From NCBI GenBank assembly GCA_035457725.1, contig DATIBC010000112.1, positions 1 through 51,913 of the forward strand: DNA of 51,913 nt. Reading direction: 5' to 3'. Below, one piece after another: positions 15,698 to 24,371 of this stretch. A model generated the notes under the pieces. The model did not search any database and was not told where the DNA came from. It saw only the letters and a program-made list of their open reading frames with translations. Made by a program: the position numbers and the translations under genes. How positions within the stretch are numbered: position 1 is the first letter of the stretch; every line of letters starts with the position of its first letter. The DNA is from DATFES01 sp035457725 (GTDB lineage: Bacteria > Pseudomonadota > Alphaproteobacteria > CACIAM-22H2).

Positions 15698-16327
15698 ATG
15701 CGTATCCTCGGCCTGACCGGATCGATCGGCATGGGAAAAAGCGTGGCCGCCGGCGTTCTGCGGCGGCTTGGCGTGCCGGTCCACGACTCCGATGCCGCAG
15801 TCCACTGCGCGATAGGCGCCGGTGGGGCAGCGGTGGACGCGGTAGGTCGGGCATTTCCTGGCGTAGCGCGCAACGGCGTCATCGACCGCCGCGCGCTGGG
15901 CGACCGCGTCTTCGGCGATCCCGAGGCTTTGCGGCGGCTCGAGGCGATCCTCCATCCCCTGGTCCGCAGCGCGGCCGACCGCATGCTGGCGACGGCGGCA
16001 CGCCGCCGGGCTCCCATCGTGGCGCTCGATATTCCGCTGCTCTACGAGACCGGCGCGGCGGCGCGCTGCGACGCGGTTGCGGTGGTATCGGCACCGGCCT
16101 TTCTTCAGGCACAACGGGTCTTGCGTCGAAAAGGTATGACCCCGGCGCGACTGGCGCAGATCCTCGCCCGCCAGGTCCCCGATGCCCAGAAACGCCAGCG
16201 CGCCGATTTCATCGTCTCGACCGGGCTTGGCCGCGAACGCAGCCTGCGCGCGCTCAAACGCGCGCTGCGGACCTTGCGCCGACGTCCCGGACGCGCATGG
16301 CGGCCCGGCTACACGCGCCTGAATTGA
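15698..16327 (+). CDS. coaE: Dephospho-CoA kinase
   Basis: Phosphorylates dephospho-CoA, the last step of coenzyme A synthesis. 209 aa, with the P-loop GLTGSIGMGKSVAAGVLR at the very N-terminus, VHDSDAAVH (catalytic Asp), FGDPEALRRLEAILHPLVR, and ALDIPLLYETG. The C-terminal tail is very Arg-rich (RALKRALRTLRRRPGRAWR), as is common in GC-rich relatives. It starts 7 bases after the aroE stop and is followed by dnaQ. Confidence 0.95.
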   Translation: MRILGLTGSIGMGKSVAAGVLRRLGVPVHDSDAAVHCAIGAGGAAVDAVGRAFPGVARNGVIDRRALGDRVFGDPEALRRLEAILHPLVRSAADRMLATAARRRAPIVALDIPLLYETGAAARCDAVAVVSAPAFLQAQRVLRRKGMTPARLAQILARQVPDAQKRQRADFIVSTGLGRERSLRALKRALRTLRRRPGRAWRPGYTRLN

Positions 16328-16353
16328 ACGCAAAGAAGGAACAGCGAAAACCC

Positions 16354-17019
16354 ATGCGCGAAGTCGTTGTCGACACCGAGACCACCGGACTCGATCCCGT
16401 ATCCGGCCACCGCATCATCGAGGTCGCCTGCCTCGAACTGGTCCATCATCTGCCGACCGGGCGGACGTTCCACTCCTACGTCAACCCGGAACGCGATGTA
16501 CCGCCGGACGCCGTCGCGGTACATGGACTGACCGCGGCGTTTCTCGCCGGCCAGAAGGTCTTCTCCGAAATCGTCGGCGAACTTCTGGAGTTTCTCGGAC
16601 GGGCGCGTCTGGTCATCCACAACGCCGAATTCGATCTTGGATTCCTCAACGCCGAGCTGGCGCGACTAGGTTTTCCGGCGATCGAATCGCATCGCGCCAT
16701 CGATACCGTGCGCCTGGCGCGGCGGCGATTCCCCGGCGCGCCGGCGTCGCTCGACGCGCTCTGCGCCCGCTTCAACATCGACAACTCGAAACGCGCGCTG
16801 CATGGCGCGCTGCTCGACGCCGAACTGCTCGCCGAGGTCTATCTCGAACTCATCGGCGGGCGCCAGGCGACGATGGAGCTGTCGGCAAGCGCGCCGACGG
16901 CGGCCGAGGTCCGTCGGCGGACCGTCCGCGCCCCGCGCCCGCACGCGCCCACGGCGGAGGAAGAAGCGGCCCACGCCGCCTTGATCGACCGGTTGAAGAA
17001 CCCGATCTGGCGCGAGTGA
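16354..17019 (+). CDS. dnaQ: DNA polymerase III epsilon subunit (3'-5' proofreading exonuclease)
   Basis: Proofreading exonuclease of the replicative polymerase. 221 aa, with all DEDDh residues visible: Asp and Glu in VVDTETTGLDP, Asp in VIHNAEFDLGFL, and His plus Asp in ALHGALLDAELLAEVYLEL. The C-terminal tail, ending ALIDRLKNPIWRE, would bind the alpha subunit. The ATG is preceded by AGAAGGA. Its stop is 13 bases from the convergent secB stop. Its closeness to the presumed origin is usual in this class. Confidence 0.96.
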   Translation: MREVVVDTETTGLDPVSGHRIIEVACLELVHHLPTGRTFHSYVNPERDVPPDAVAVHGLTAAFLAGQKVFSEIVGELLEFLGRARLVIHNAEFDLGFLNAELARLGFPAIESHRAIDTVRLARRRFPGAPASLDALCARFNIDNSKRALHGALLDAELLAEVYLELIGGRQATMELSASAPTAAEVRRRTVRAPRPHAPTAEEEAAHAALIDRLKNPIWRE

Positions 17020-17032
17020 GCCAGCGCTGCGT

Positions 17033-17545
17033 TCAGTTGATCGATGCCTTGACTGGGGCGCCTTGGACCCCCGACTGCTGTTGCTGCGCCTGTCGGCGGT
17101 AGAGCGCGACGAAGTCGATCGGATTGATCAGCAGCGGCGGAAATCCTCCGTCGCGCGTGGCGCCGGCGACGATCTCGCGCGCAAAGGGGAAGAGCAACCG
17201 CGGGCATTCGATCAGCAGCACCGGCGCGAGTTGCTCCTGCGCCAAGCCGGTGACAGTGAACAAGCCGGCGTAGACCAGTTCGACCACGAAGGCGCGCTCG
17301 TTGGCCACTTTCGCCTCGGCATTCACGGTCAACGTAACTTCGTAGGTCTTGTCGCCGATTTGCCGCGCCCCGACGTCGACGCCGACTTGCACCTGCGGCT
17401 GCCCGCCTTGACCGGAGAACACTTGCGGCGCGCGCGGATTCTCGAACGAGAGGTCCTTGATGTATTGCAGATTGACCGCGAGCGAAACGCCCTCGGCGGC
17501 GGGGGGACTAGCTGTTTGCGGGTCGCTCTGCGGCGGCTCGGCCAT
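17033..17545 (-). CDS. secB: Protein-export chaperone SecB
   Basis: Tetrameric cytosolic chaperone that keeps precursor proteins unfolded and hands them to SecA. 170 aa. Diagnostic segments are VNLQYIKDLSFENPRAP, EVTLTVNAEAK, VELVYAGLFTVTG, IECPRLLFPFAREIVAGATRDGGFPPLLINPIDFVALY. The N-terminal acidic and Pro-rich extension and Gln-rich tail are as in other alphaproteobacteria. The ATG at 17545 was chosen because the frame upstream has no family match. Confidence 0.96.
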   Translation of the reverse strand: MAEPPQSDPQTASPPAAEGVSLAVNLQYIKDLSFENPRAPQVFSGQGGQPQVQVGVDVGARQIGDKTYEVTLTVNAEAKVANERAFVVELVYAGLFTVTGLAQEQLAPVLLIECPRLLFPFAREIVAGATRDGGFPPLLINPIDFVALYRRQAQQQQSGVQGAPVKASIN

Positions 17546-17634
17546 GGCGGGTACTCGCGTCGCTTGAGGTGGAACGGGGCTCGCACGTAACATGGAAGCG
17601 TCGCCGCCGCAACCAAGGCGCGATAGCGCCGCAT

Positions 17635-18183
17635 TCAGCCGGCAACACGGATCGGATCGACGCGGATCATCTCGCCATTGGTGAGCGGGCGGCCGGTGAG
17701 CGCGCGAATGAAGCCCCAATGCGTCACCACGGCGATGTCGCGCCAGTCAGGCGCCGTCGCCATCGCGCGGCAAAACTCCGTTCCGCGCGCGGCGAGCGCG
17801 GGCTCGCTCTCGGGCGCGCCCAAAGCAAGATGATCGTGCCACCACGGGTCTTCCAGGTGATCGAAGCGCAGCTGCGGAAAGCGGCGGCGCAAGACCGCGG
17901 GCGGGCTGCCGATATCGCAGTGAAAGGCGGCGCGTTCGCGCACCAGCGGATCGACGGCCACGGCCAGCCCGAGCGCCTCAGCGATGATTACTGCGGTTTC
18001 GAGCGCGCGAGTATATGGACTGGAAATCAAACGCTTGACGCCGTGTGTCGACAATTCGCAGGCCGCCTGCTCGGCTTGGCGACGCCCCATTTGCGTCAGT
18101 CGCGGGTCGGCGATGCCGGGATCGACCCTGGTCACGCTGAAGGCCGCGTTGAACTCGGATTGTCCGTGTCGAATCAGGATCAT
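17635..18183 (-). CDS. Histidine phosphatase family protein
   Basis: Phosphoglycerate-mutase-like phosphatase of 182 aa using a phospho-His intermediate. The catalytic motif LIRHGQSEFN is at the N-terminus, with RLISSPYTRALETAVIIAE and the second catalytic His in VVTHWGFIRALTG. The substrate is unknown. The start at ATG 18183 places LIRHG at residue 3; an in-frame GTG at 18222 would add 13 residues. It lies 89 bases downstream of secB on the same strand's upstream side, so it is transcribed before secB. Confidence 0.9.
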   Translation of the reverse strand: MILIRHGQSEFNAAFSVTRVDPGIADPRLTQMGRRQAEQAACELSTHGVKRLISSPYTRALETAVIIAEALGLAVAVDPLVRERAAFHCDIGSPPAVLRRRFPQLRFDHLEDPWWHDHLALGAPESEPALAARGTEFCRAMATAPDWRDIAVVTHWGFIRALTGRPLTNGEMIRVDPIRVAG

Positions 18184-18422
18184 GTCAGAGACCAAGCCCT
18201 GCGTCGGGCGGAACGGGTGCACTTGTTCCCGGCGCGCGCCGATTTATTTACCATGATATGCTGCAATTGCGGTGACGCATCGGGCTGGACCAAGCCGTCG
18301 CCGACGATTAGCCTTGAGTGCGACGCGCGCACCGGGCGACGGCGCACTGTTACATTCGACATGCGCAGGCGCGCATACGGGCGCGCCCCTGAAACGGCAT
18401 CCCGGCACCGGGACGGAAGGAC
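18184..18422. other. Divergent promoter region, phosphatase / Tim44-domain gene
   Basis: A gap of 239 bases between divergent genes. It contains an AT-richer patch around 18240-18265 (TTTATTTACCATGATATG) fit for promoters on both strands. No RNA gene or strong hairpin was recognised. Confidence 0.4.
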
Positions 18423-19112
18423 ATGAACGACGGTTTTGCGTTTTTCGACATCGTATTCATTGCCATGGTCGCCGCCTTTCTTATCTTGAGGCTGCGCAAC
18501 GTCCTCGGCCGGCGGACCGGCGAGGAGAATCGCGAACGGTGGACGACGCGTGCACCCCGTTCGGCGCCTGCCGGGGGAGAACGGCCGAACGAAAACGTCG
18601 TGCGACTGCCTGGGCGCGACAGCGGCGAGACGGCGCCTGCCCCGGTGCCGGCCGGCAGCCCGCTCGATGCGGCGCTGACCCAAATCAAAGTCGCCGATTC
18701 GAGCTTCGATCCGCGCGGATTCATCAAGGGCGCGCAGTCGGCGTTCGAGATGATCGTTGGCGCATTCGCGCAAGGGGATACGGCGGCATTGCGCCCGCTG
18801 CTCGCCGATGAGGTTTACGACAATTTCGCGACGGCGATACGCGAACGGCAAAAGGCAAAGCGCACGTTGGAGACGACCATAATCGGCATCAAATCCGGCG
18901 ATATCGTCGAGGCTCGGCTCGAGGGGCGCTCGGCGTTCGTTACGGTGAAATTCGTCAGCGAACAGGTCAACGTGACGCGCGACGCCGACGGCAACATAGT
19001 CGAGGGCGACGCCAACGCGGTCGCCACGGTGACCGATGTGTGGACGTTCTCGCGCAATACCCGTGCGCGGGACCCGAACTGGTTATTGACGGCCACCGCC
19101 GCCCAACAGTGA
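18423..19112 (+). CDS. Tim44/TimA domain membrane-associated protein
   Basis: Alphaproteobacterial relative of mitochondrial Tim44, the inner-membrane adaptor of protein import. 229 aa: one N-terminal membrane helix (FAFFDIVFIAMVAAFLILRL), a Pro/Arg-rich disordered linker (about 30-80), then a Tim44-like domain starting FDPRGFIKGAQSAFEMIVGAFAQGD and ending VTDVWTFSRNTRARDPNWLL. Its position between secB and mltA is conserved in the class. Its stop shares a base with the mltA ATG (TGATG), so the two are coupled. Confidence 0.93.
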   Translation: MNDGFAFFDIVFIAMVAAFLILRLRNVLGRRTGEENRERWTTRAPRSAPAGGERPNENVVRLPGRDSGETAPAPVPAGSPLDAALTQIKVADSSFDPRGFIKGAQSAFEMIVGAFAQGDTAALRPLLADEVYDNFATAIRERQKAKRTLETTIIGIKSGDIVEARLEGRSAFVTVKFVSEQVNVTRDADGNIVEGDANAVATVTDVWTFSRNTRARDPNWLLTATAAQQ

Positions 19113-20308
19113 TGGCGGTTCGCCGCCGCCCGGGCATCGTATTGGCGGCTTTACTCGCCGCATTGCCCGCGGCGTGCGAGACCAAGCCCCCCACCCCGCC
19201 GCCCGATAAGCTGGTCCTCGTTGGCGCCGAGTTCGGCGATCTTGCCGATTGGTCGAGCGACCGCCAGGGCGAGGCGCTGCTTGCGTTGCGGCGTTCTTGC
19301 GAGCGGCTGGCGAGCCTCGGCGACGACGCGGCGCTGGGCCCCGATGGCTTGGCGGGGCGCGCCGGCGACTGGCGTGCCGCGTGCGCCGAGGCGGCAACGA
19401 TCGCGGCCGACGATCATGATGCGGCCCGCGCCTTTTTCGAACGCCGCTTCGTTCCGCTCGCCGCCACCAACAACGGTCGGGCGGAGGGGCTGTTCACCGG
19501 ATACTTCGAGCCTGAACTGCGCGGGTCGCTGCGCCGCGATGGGCGCTACTCCGTGCCGCTCTATGGCCGGCCGGCCGATCTGGTCAGCGTCGAACTCGGC
19601 CAATTTCGCGACAGCCTGCGCGGCCAGCGCATCGCCGGACGGGTCGACGACGGCGTACTGCGGCCGTATGCGACACGGGCCGAAATCGAGGCCGGGGCGA
19701 TCTCCGGTCGCGCTACCGAGATCGTCTGGGTTGACGATCCGATCGATGCGTTTTTCCTGCACGTGCAAGGCTCAGGACGCATCGTGCTCGACAGCGGCGA
19801 GGTGCTGCGCGTCGGCTATGCGGCGCAGAACGGGCATGTCTACGTGCCGATCGGCCGCGAATTGATCGCCCGCGGCGCGTTGGCGCGCGAGGACGTCTCG
19901 ATGCAGTCGATCCGCGCCTGGCTCCTCGCCAATCCGGCGGAGGCGGAGCGGGTGATGAATCAGAATCCGTCCTATGTCTTCTTTCGCACGCTCGATGGCG
20001 AAGGCCCGCTCGGCAGCCAGGGCGTCGTCTTGACGCCGGGCCGCAGCCTCGCCGTCGACCGGACGCATCTTGCTCTGGGCGTGCCGATCTGGCTCGACGC
20101 CGAAGATCCGCTCGACCCGAACGCTCGGGTGCGCCGCTTGATGGTGGCGCAAGACACCGGCGGCGCGATCCGCGGGCCAGTGCGCGGCGACGTTTTTTGG
20201 GGTCACGGCGCCGATGCGGCCGAGCGCGCTGGCCGGATGCGATCGAGCGGCCGCTACTGGCTGCTGCTGCCGCGCGAGGTCGGCGCGGCGCGGCTCGCCG
20301 GGCGTTGA
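19112..20308 (+). CDS. mltA: Membrane-bound lytic murein transglycosylase A (lipoprotein)
   Basis: Cleaves peptidoglycan glycan strands to 1,6-anhydromuropeptides at the outer membrane. 398 aa. A lipoprotein signal ends at the lipobox LPAAC (Cys about 22). The MltA domain has GLFTGYFEPEL and FFLHVQGSGRI, and the C-terminal 3D domain has RLMVAQDTGGAIRGPVRGDVFWG with its catalytic Asp. It follows the Tim44-domain gene with a one-base overlap; in relatives the next gene is smr, but here lutABC intervenes. Confidence 0.95.
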   Translation: MAVRRRPGIVLAALLAALPAACETKPPTPPPDKLVLVGAEFGDLADWSSDRQGEALLALRRSCERLASLGDDAALGPDGLAGRAGDWRAACAEAATIAADDHDAARAFFERRFVPLAATNNGRAEGLFTGYFEPELRGSLRRDGRYSVPLYGRPADLVSVELGQFRDSLRGQRIAGRVDDGVLRPYATRAEIEAGAISGRATEIVWVDDPIDAFFLHVQGSGRIVLDSGEVLRVGYAAQNGHVYVPIGRELIARGALAREDVSMQSIRAWLLANPAEAERVMNQNPSYVFFRTLDGEGPLGSQGVVLTPGRSLAVDRTHLALGVPIWLDAEDPLDPNARVRRLMVAQDTGGAIRGPVRGDVFWGHGADAAERAGRMRSSGRYWLLLPREVGAARLAGR

Positions 20309-20444
20309 CAGGCTGTCGCGCCGGCGTGCGCCGAACGATCGCAGGCGCGCTCGCAAAGCGGCGCACAACGCTTGCCGGCGGCCCTTGCCAGAAGCCAACG
20401 CCGCACCGCATTGTACCCGCATTGCTGACGGAGGAATCGCCGAG

Positions 20445-21233
20445 GTGCCCGCACCCACTCCCGCCGACCGGCCGCGCGTCGGCCTATTCGTCACCTGCCT
20501 GGTCGATTTCTTCCGCCCCTCGGTCGGTTTCGCGGCGGTGAAGCTGCTCGAGGACGCCGGCTGCAGCGTCGAGGTGCCGGCGTTGCAGACCTGCTGCGGA
20601 CAGCCGGCCTACAACTCGGGCGATCGGCGCGACAGCAAGGACCTCGCGCGCCGGACGATCGCGTTGTTCGAGCCCTACGATTATGTCGTCGTGCCGTCGG
20701 GGTCGTGCGGCGGCATGATCAAGGAGCACTACCCGCATTTGTTCGAGGAAGAGGCGCGCTGGCATCAACGCGCGACGGCGCTTGCCCGGCGCACCTACGA
20801 GCTCGTGTCGTTCCTCCACGATGTACGCGGCGTGCGGCGGGTCGAGGCGCGCTTTACGGGCAGCGTCGCTTATCACGATTCGTGCTCCGGTCTGCGCGAA
20901 CTTGGCATCAAGCAGCAACCGCGCACGTTGCTCGGCAGCGTCGAGGGCGTGAAAATCGCCGAACTCGCCGACGCCGAAGTGTGTTGCGGCTTCGGCGGCA
21001 CGTTCTGCGTCAAGTATCCCGAGATCTCCGACAAGATGGTGAGCGCCAAGACCGCCGATATCGTGCGTACCGGCGCCGACGCGCTGCTCGCCGGCGATCT
21101 GGGCTGTCTGATGAACATGGCGGGAAAACTCAAGCGCGACGGCCACGAGATCGCCGTCCGCCACGTCGCCGAAGTGCTCGCCGGGATGACCGAAGCGCCG
21201 CCGATCGGCGAATCGGGGCGGAAGGAGCGTTGA
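20445..21233 (+). CDS. lutA: L-lactate oxidation iron-sulfur protein LutA
   Basis: Subunit of the LutABC (YkgEFG) L-lactate oxidation complex; LutA carries two CCG domains. 262 aa. Cys-rich motifs are LQTCCGQPAYNSG plus VPSGSCGGMI, and YHDSCSGLRELGI plus VCCGFGGTFCVKYPEIS. The GTG at 20445 has GGAGG ten bases upstream, which fixes this start; no ATG is in a suitable place. A 136-base gap separates it from mltA, so lutABC may have its own promoter. Confidence 0.93.
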   Translation: MPAPTPADRPRVGLFVTCLVDFFRPSVGFAAVKLLEDAGCSVEVPALQTCCGQPAYNSGDRRDSKDLARRTIALFEPYDYVVVPSGSCGGMIKEHYPHLFEEEARWHQRATALARRTYELVSFLHDVRGVRRVEARFTGSVAYHDSCSGLRELGIKQQPRTLLGSVEGVKIAELADAEVCCGFGGTFCVKYPEISDKMVSAKTADIVRTGADALLAGDLGCLMNMAGKLKRDGHEIAVRHVAEVLAGMTEAPPIGESGRKER

Positions 21234-21238
21234 GCGCG

Positions 21239-22678
21239 ATGCGATCGACGAGCCACGCCTTCAAGGATAACGCGCATCGGGCGCTCGACGACCAGGTGCT
21301 GCAGCGGGCGATGGGAATCATGAAGACCGGGTTCCTCGACAAGCGCCTGCAGGCGATCGAGGGGCTTCCGGAATTCGACGCCTTGCGCGACGCGGCGCGC
21401 GAGATCAAGAACCACACGCTGGCTCATCTCGATTGGTATCTCGAACGCTATGAAACCAAGGTGAAGGAAGCGGGCGGCGAAGTTCACTGGGCGCGCACGC
21501 CGGCCGAGGCTTGCGCCATCGTGCTCGAAATCTGCGAGCGGCTCGGCGCGCGCACTGCCGCCAAGGGCAAGACGATGATCGCCGAGGAGATCGGCCTCAA
21601 CGAGTACCTCGCCGAGAACGGCGTCGCGCCGGTCGAGACCGACCTTGGCGAATACATCATCCAGATCCGCAACGAACCGCCCTCGCACATCATCGCCCCG
21701 GCGATCCATCTGACCAAGGAAGCGGTCGCCGACAGCTTTCGCGCCACGCACACCGCCATGGATCCGGCGCGCTCGCTGGCCGAGCCGCGCGATCTCGTCG
21801 ACGAGGCGCGCCAGGTCTTGCGCGAAAAATTCTTCGCCGCCGATGTCGGAATCACCGGCGCCAATTTCCTCATCGCCGAGACCGGTTCGTCGGTGATCGT
21901 CACCAACGAAGGCAATGGCGACCTGACGCAACTCCTGCCGCGGGCGCATATCGTGTTGGCCAGCCTCGAAAAGGTGGTGCCGACGCTGGAGGACGCGGCG
22001 ACCATCTTGCGCGTACTGGCCCGCTCGGCGACCGGGCAGGACATGTCGGCCTACACCACGTTCTCGACCGGACCGCGGCGCGCGGACGATCTCGACGGTC
22101 CGGCGGAATATCACGTTGTCTTGCTCGACAACGGCCGTAGCGCGCTCCTCGGCTCCGAGTTCCGCGAGATTCTGCGTTGCATCCGTTGCGGGGCATGCAT
22201 GAATCACTGCCCGGTCTACGCGGCGGTGGGCGGACACGCCTATGGCTGGGTCTATCCCGGTCCGATGGGCGCCGTGCTGACGCCCAGCCTCATCGGCATC
22301 GAGAACGCCCGCGACCTGCCCAACGCCTCGACGTTCTGCGGCCGGTGCGAAAGCGTATGTCCGATGCGCATCCCGCTGCCCAAACTCATGCGGCGCTATC
22401 GCGAACTGGATTACGAGCGCAAGCTCGCGCCGCGCGCGATGCGCTGGGGCATCGGCGTGTGGGCGTACTTCGCCAAGCGACCGCCGCTCTATCATTTCAT
22501 CGCCGCGGTCGCAGCGCAGGTGCTCGGACTCCTCGGCCGCCGCCACGGCAGCTTCTACAATTTACCGCTGGCGTCGGGCTGGACGGCGACGCGCGAATTT
22601 CCGGCGCCGGAGGGACGCACGTTCCAGGAACTCTGGTTCAAGCGAAATCGCGCGCCGAAAACGCGAGCGACCCGATGA
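21239..22678 (+). CDS. lutB: L-lactate oxidation iron-sulfur protein LutB
   Basis: Core subunit of LutABC (479 aa). The N-terminal LUD domain includes TMIAEEIGLNEYL, GEYIIQIRNEPPSHIIAPAI and GITGANFLIAETGSSVIVTNEGN. Two [4Fe-4S] motifs follow, CIRCGACMNHCPVY (about 317-330) and CGRCESVCPMRI. A C-terminal region near residues 400-440 is hydrophobic. The ATG lies 5 bases after the lutA stop, with GAAGGAG upstream; its stop overlaps lutC by 4 bases. Confidence 0.95.
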   Translation: MRSTSHAFKDNAHRALDDQVLQRAMGIMKTGFLDKRLQAIEGLPEFDALRDAAREIKNHTLAHLDWYLERYETKVKEAGGEVHWARTPAEACAIVLEICERLGARTAAKGKTMIAEEIGLNEYLAENGVAPVETDLGEYIIQIRNEPPSHIIAPAIHLTKEAVADSFRATHTAMDPARSLAEPRDLVDEARQVLREKFFAADVGITGANFLIAETGSSVIVTNEGNGDLTQLLPRAHIVLASLEKVVPTLEDAATILRVLARSATGQDMSAYTTFSTGPRRADDLDGPAEYHVVLLDNGRSALLGSEFREILRCIRCGACMNHCPVYAAVGGHAYGWVYPGPMGAVLTPSLIGIENARDLPNASTFCGRCESVCPMRIPLPKLMRRYRELDYERKLAPRAMRWGIGVWAYFAKRPPLYHFIAAVAAQVLGLLGRRHGSFYNLPLASGWTATREFPAPEGRTFQELWFKRNRAPKTRATR

Positions 22679-23388
22679 GCGAGGCGCGCGCGCAAATACT
22701 CGGCGGCGTGCGGCGCTCGCTCGCCCGCGATGCGCTGGCGCCGGAGCACGCGGCGACGCTCGAGACGCGGCTTCGCGGCCACGCGGCCAATCTTGTGCCT
22801 GCGCGCGCCGCGGGCTTGGAACCGCGCCGGCTGGTCGAGCTGTTCGAAGCGCAGGCGAGCAAGATCCTGGCAAGCGTCGTGCGCGTCGCTTCTTTGGACG
22901 CCGTTCCTGACGCCGTCGCCGAGTACCTCGCCGGGCGCAACCTGGAATCGGAACTGACCATGGCGCCCGACCCGCTGCTCGATGGCGCGCCGTGGGCCAA
23001 ACGCCCGCTAATCAAGATCCGTCGCGGCGCCGCCGACGGAAAGGAGCCGACCGGCCTATCGGCGGCTTTCGCCGCCATCGCCGAAACCGGGACGCTGATG
23101 CTGGTGTCGGGAAAGAACAGCCCGTCGGCGCTCAACTTCCTCCCCGACACGCATATCGTCGTGCTGCCAATTGCGCGGATGGTCGGGCCGATGGAAGCGG
23201 CATGGGACCGACTGCGCCAGGCGTTCGCGCCGCAGGGCGACGATATCGGCGGCGCATCGATGCCGCGAACGATCAATTTCATCACCGGGCCGTCGCGGAC
23301 CGGTGATATCGAACAGAAGATCGAAATGGGCGCTCACGGACCGCGGCGGCTGCACATCATCGTCGTCGAGGATGAAGCGCTCCGGTAA
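22675..23388 (+). CDS. lutC: L-lactate oxidation protein LutC
   Basis: Third subunit of the L-lactate oxidation complex, a LUD-domain (DUF162) protein of 237 aa. Typical segments are the N-terminal RAQILGGVRRSLA, TGLSAAFAAIAETGTLMLVSG, LNFLPDTHIVVLPIARMVGPMEAAW, FITGPSRTGDIEQKIEMGAHGP and HIIVVEDE at the C-terminus. ATGA overlap with lutB and a 17-base overlap with the smr start show tight packing. No lactate permease or GntR-type LutR regulator is adjacent. Confidence 0.94.
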   Translation: MSEARAQILGGVRRSLARDALAPEHAATLETRLRGHAANLVPARAAGLEPRRLVELFEAQASKILASVVRVASLDAVPDAVAEYLAGRNLESELTMAPDPLLDGAPWAKRPLIKIRRGAADGKEPTGLSAAFAAIAETGTLMLVSGKNSPSALNFLPDTHIVVLPIARMVGPMEAAWDRLRQAFAPQGDDIGGASMPRTINFITGPSRTGDIEQKIEMGAHGPRRLHIIVVEDEALR

Positions 23389-23928
23389 ACCGCCGCCGCG
23401 AACCCCGCATCCGACCGCCGACGAGGTCGCGTTGTTCCGCGCCGCGCTGAAGGACGCCAAGCCGCTGCGCCGCCGCGCGCCGCCGCCGGCGACGCTGCGG
23501 CCGATCATCCGATTCGTCCCGAGGTCGCCGAACGCCCGGCGGAGCGTCGGGGGGCGCGGCCGCACAAGAATCGTGGCGCCGCCGTGGCGCCCAATCCCGG
23601 CATCGATCGCCGTACCGAGGAGCGACTGCGTCACGGCGCGATCGCGATCGACCTTAGGCTCGACCTCCATGGCTTGAACGAGGAGATGGCGCATCGCGCG
23701 CTCGATCGTTTCGTGCGCGACGCCTGGGAGGCGGGGCAACGGATGCTGCTGGTGATCACCGGCAAAGGCACCGTCGCCGAAGGTGGCGGCGTGCTGCGGC
23801 GCAATCTGCCGCGCTGGCTGGCGCAAGGGGAGAACGCCCCGCGCGTGCTGAAGATCGTTCCCGCACAGCCGCGCCATGGCGGTGGCGGGGCGTATTACGT
23901 CTTGCTGCGCCGCCGGCGCGAGCGATGA
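23372..23928 (+). pseudogene. Smr-domain DNA nuclease-like protein, interrupted by a frameshift
   Basis: Two frames are needed. The N-terminal Smr-family leader (ADEVALFRAALKDAKPLRRR) reads from ATG 23372 in one frame. The linker and Smr domain (PGIDRRTEERLRHGAIAIDLRL, then DLHGLNEEMAHRALDRFV, LLVITGKGTVAEGGGVLRRNLPRWL, APAQPRHGGGGAYYVLLRRR) read in another, open from about 23497. The shift falls in the CGCCG-rich linker at about 23470-23500. A one-base indel in that simple sequence, or a sequencing error, explains it. The Smr domain alone could be expressed from GTG 23584. Position after mltA and before xre is the family's usual place. Confidence 0.8.
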
Positions 23929-24350
23929 CGCCGTTCGGCGCCAGGATTCGCGCCTTGCGCGCGGCGCGCGGCATTTCGCTGAAACGCATGGCCGCCGATC
24001 TCGAGCTCTCGCAGGCCTATCTTTCGGCCCTCGAGCACGGCCAGCGCGGCCGGCCGACGCCGGCCCTGGTGATCCAGATTTGCGAATACTTTCATCTCAT
24101 CTGGGACGACTACGAAGAAATGCATCGCTTGGCGCGTCTGTCCCACCCGCGCGCCATCGTCGACACCCGGGGCCTGTCGCCGGCGGCGACCGAGCTCGCC
24201 AATCTGCTCGCCGATCGCGTCGCCGATCTCGACGATGCGACACTCGCGGCGCTGGCCGACAAGATCAAGGCGTCGCCGCCGAGCAGCCGGCGGAAGCTCC
24301 GGCGCGGGCGCCTTTCAATTGCTTCCGGGCGGCCGCGCAAGCCCGCCTGA
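23925..24350 (+). CDS. Small XRE-family helix-turn-helix protein
   Basis: A 141-aa DNA-binding protein with a Cro/C1-type helix-turn-helix at the N-terminus (IRALRAARGISLKRMAADLELSQAYLSALEHGQRG split over residues 7-42), followed by VIQICEYFHLIWDDYEEMHRLARLSHPR and a basic tail. This protein regularly follows smr in alphaproteobacteria; its targets are unknown. The ATG overlaps the smr stop (ATGA), so it is probably translated with it. It converges on the scfR-like gene. Confidence 0.88.
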   Translation: MTPFGARIRALRAARGISLKRMAADLELSQAYLSALEHGQRGRPTPALVIQICEYFHLIWDDYEEMHRLARLSHPRAIVDTRGLSPAATELANLLADRVADLDDATLAALADKIKASPPSSRRKLRRGRLSIASGRPRKPA

Positions 24351-24355
24351 CCTTC

Positions 24356-24371
24356 GCCGGCGTGTGCCGGC
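24356..24371. terminator. Hairpin between convergent xre and scfR-like genes
   Basis: GCCGGC (24356-24361), GTGT loop, GCCGGC (24366-24371): a 6-bp GC stem exactly between the two convergent stop codons. It lacks a U-tract, so it is a weak terminator candidate. Confidence 0.35.

Noticed and set aside
20873..22546. 557-codon minus-strand open frame opposite lutAB
   Set aside because: Antisense shadow; no domain is recognisable, while lutA and lutB match their families throughout.
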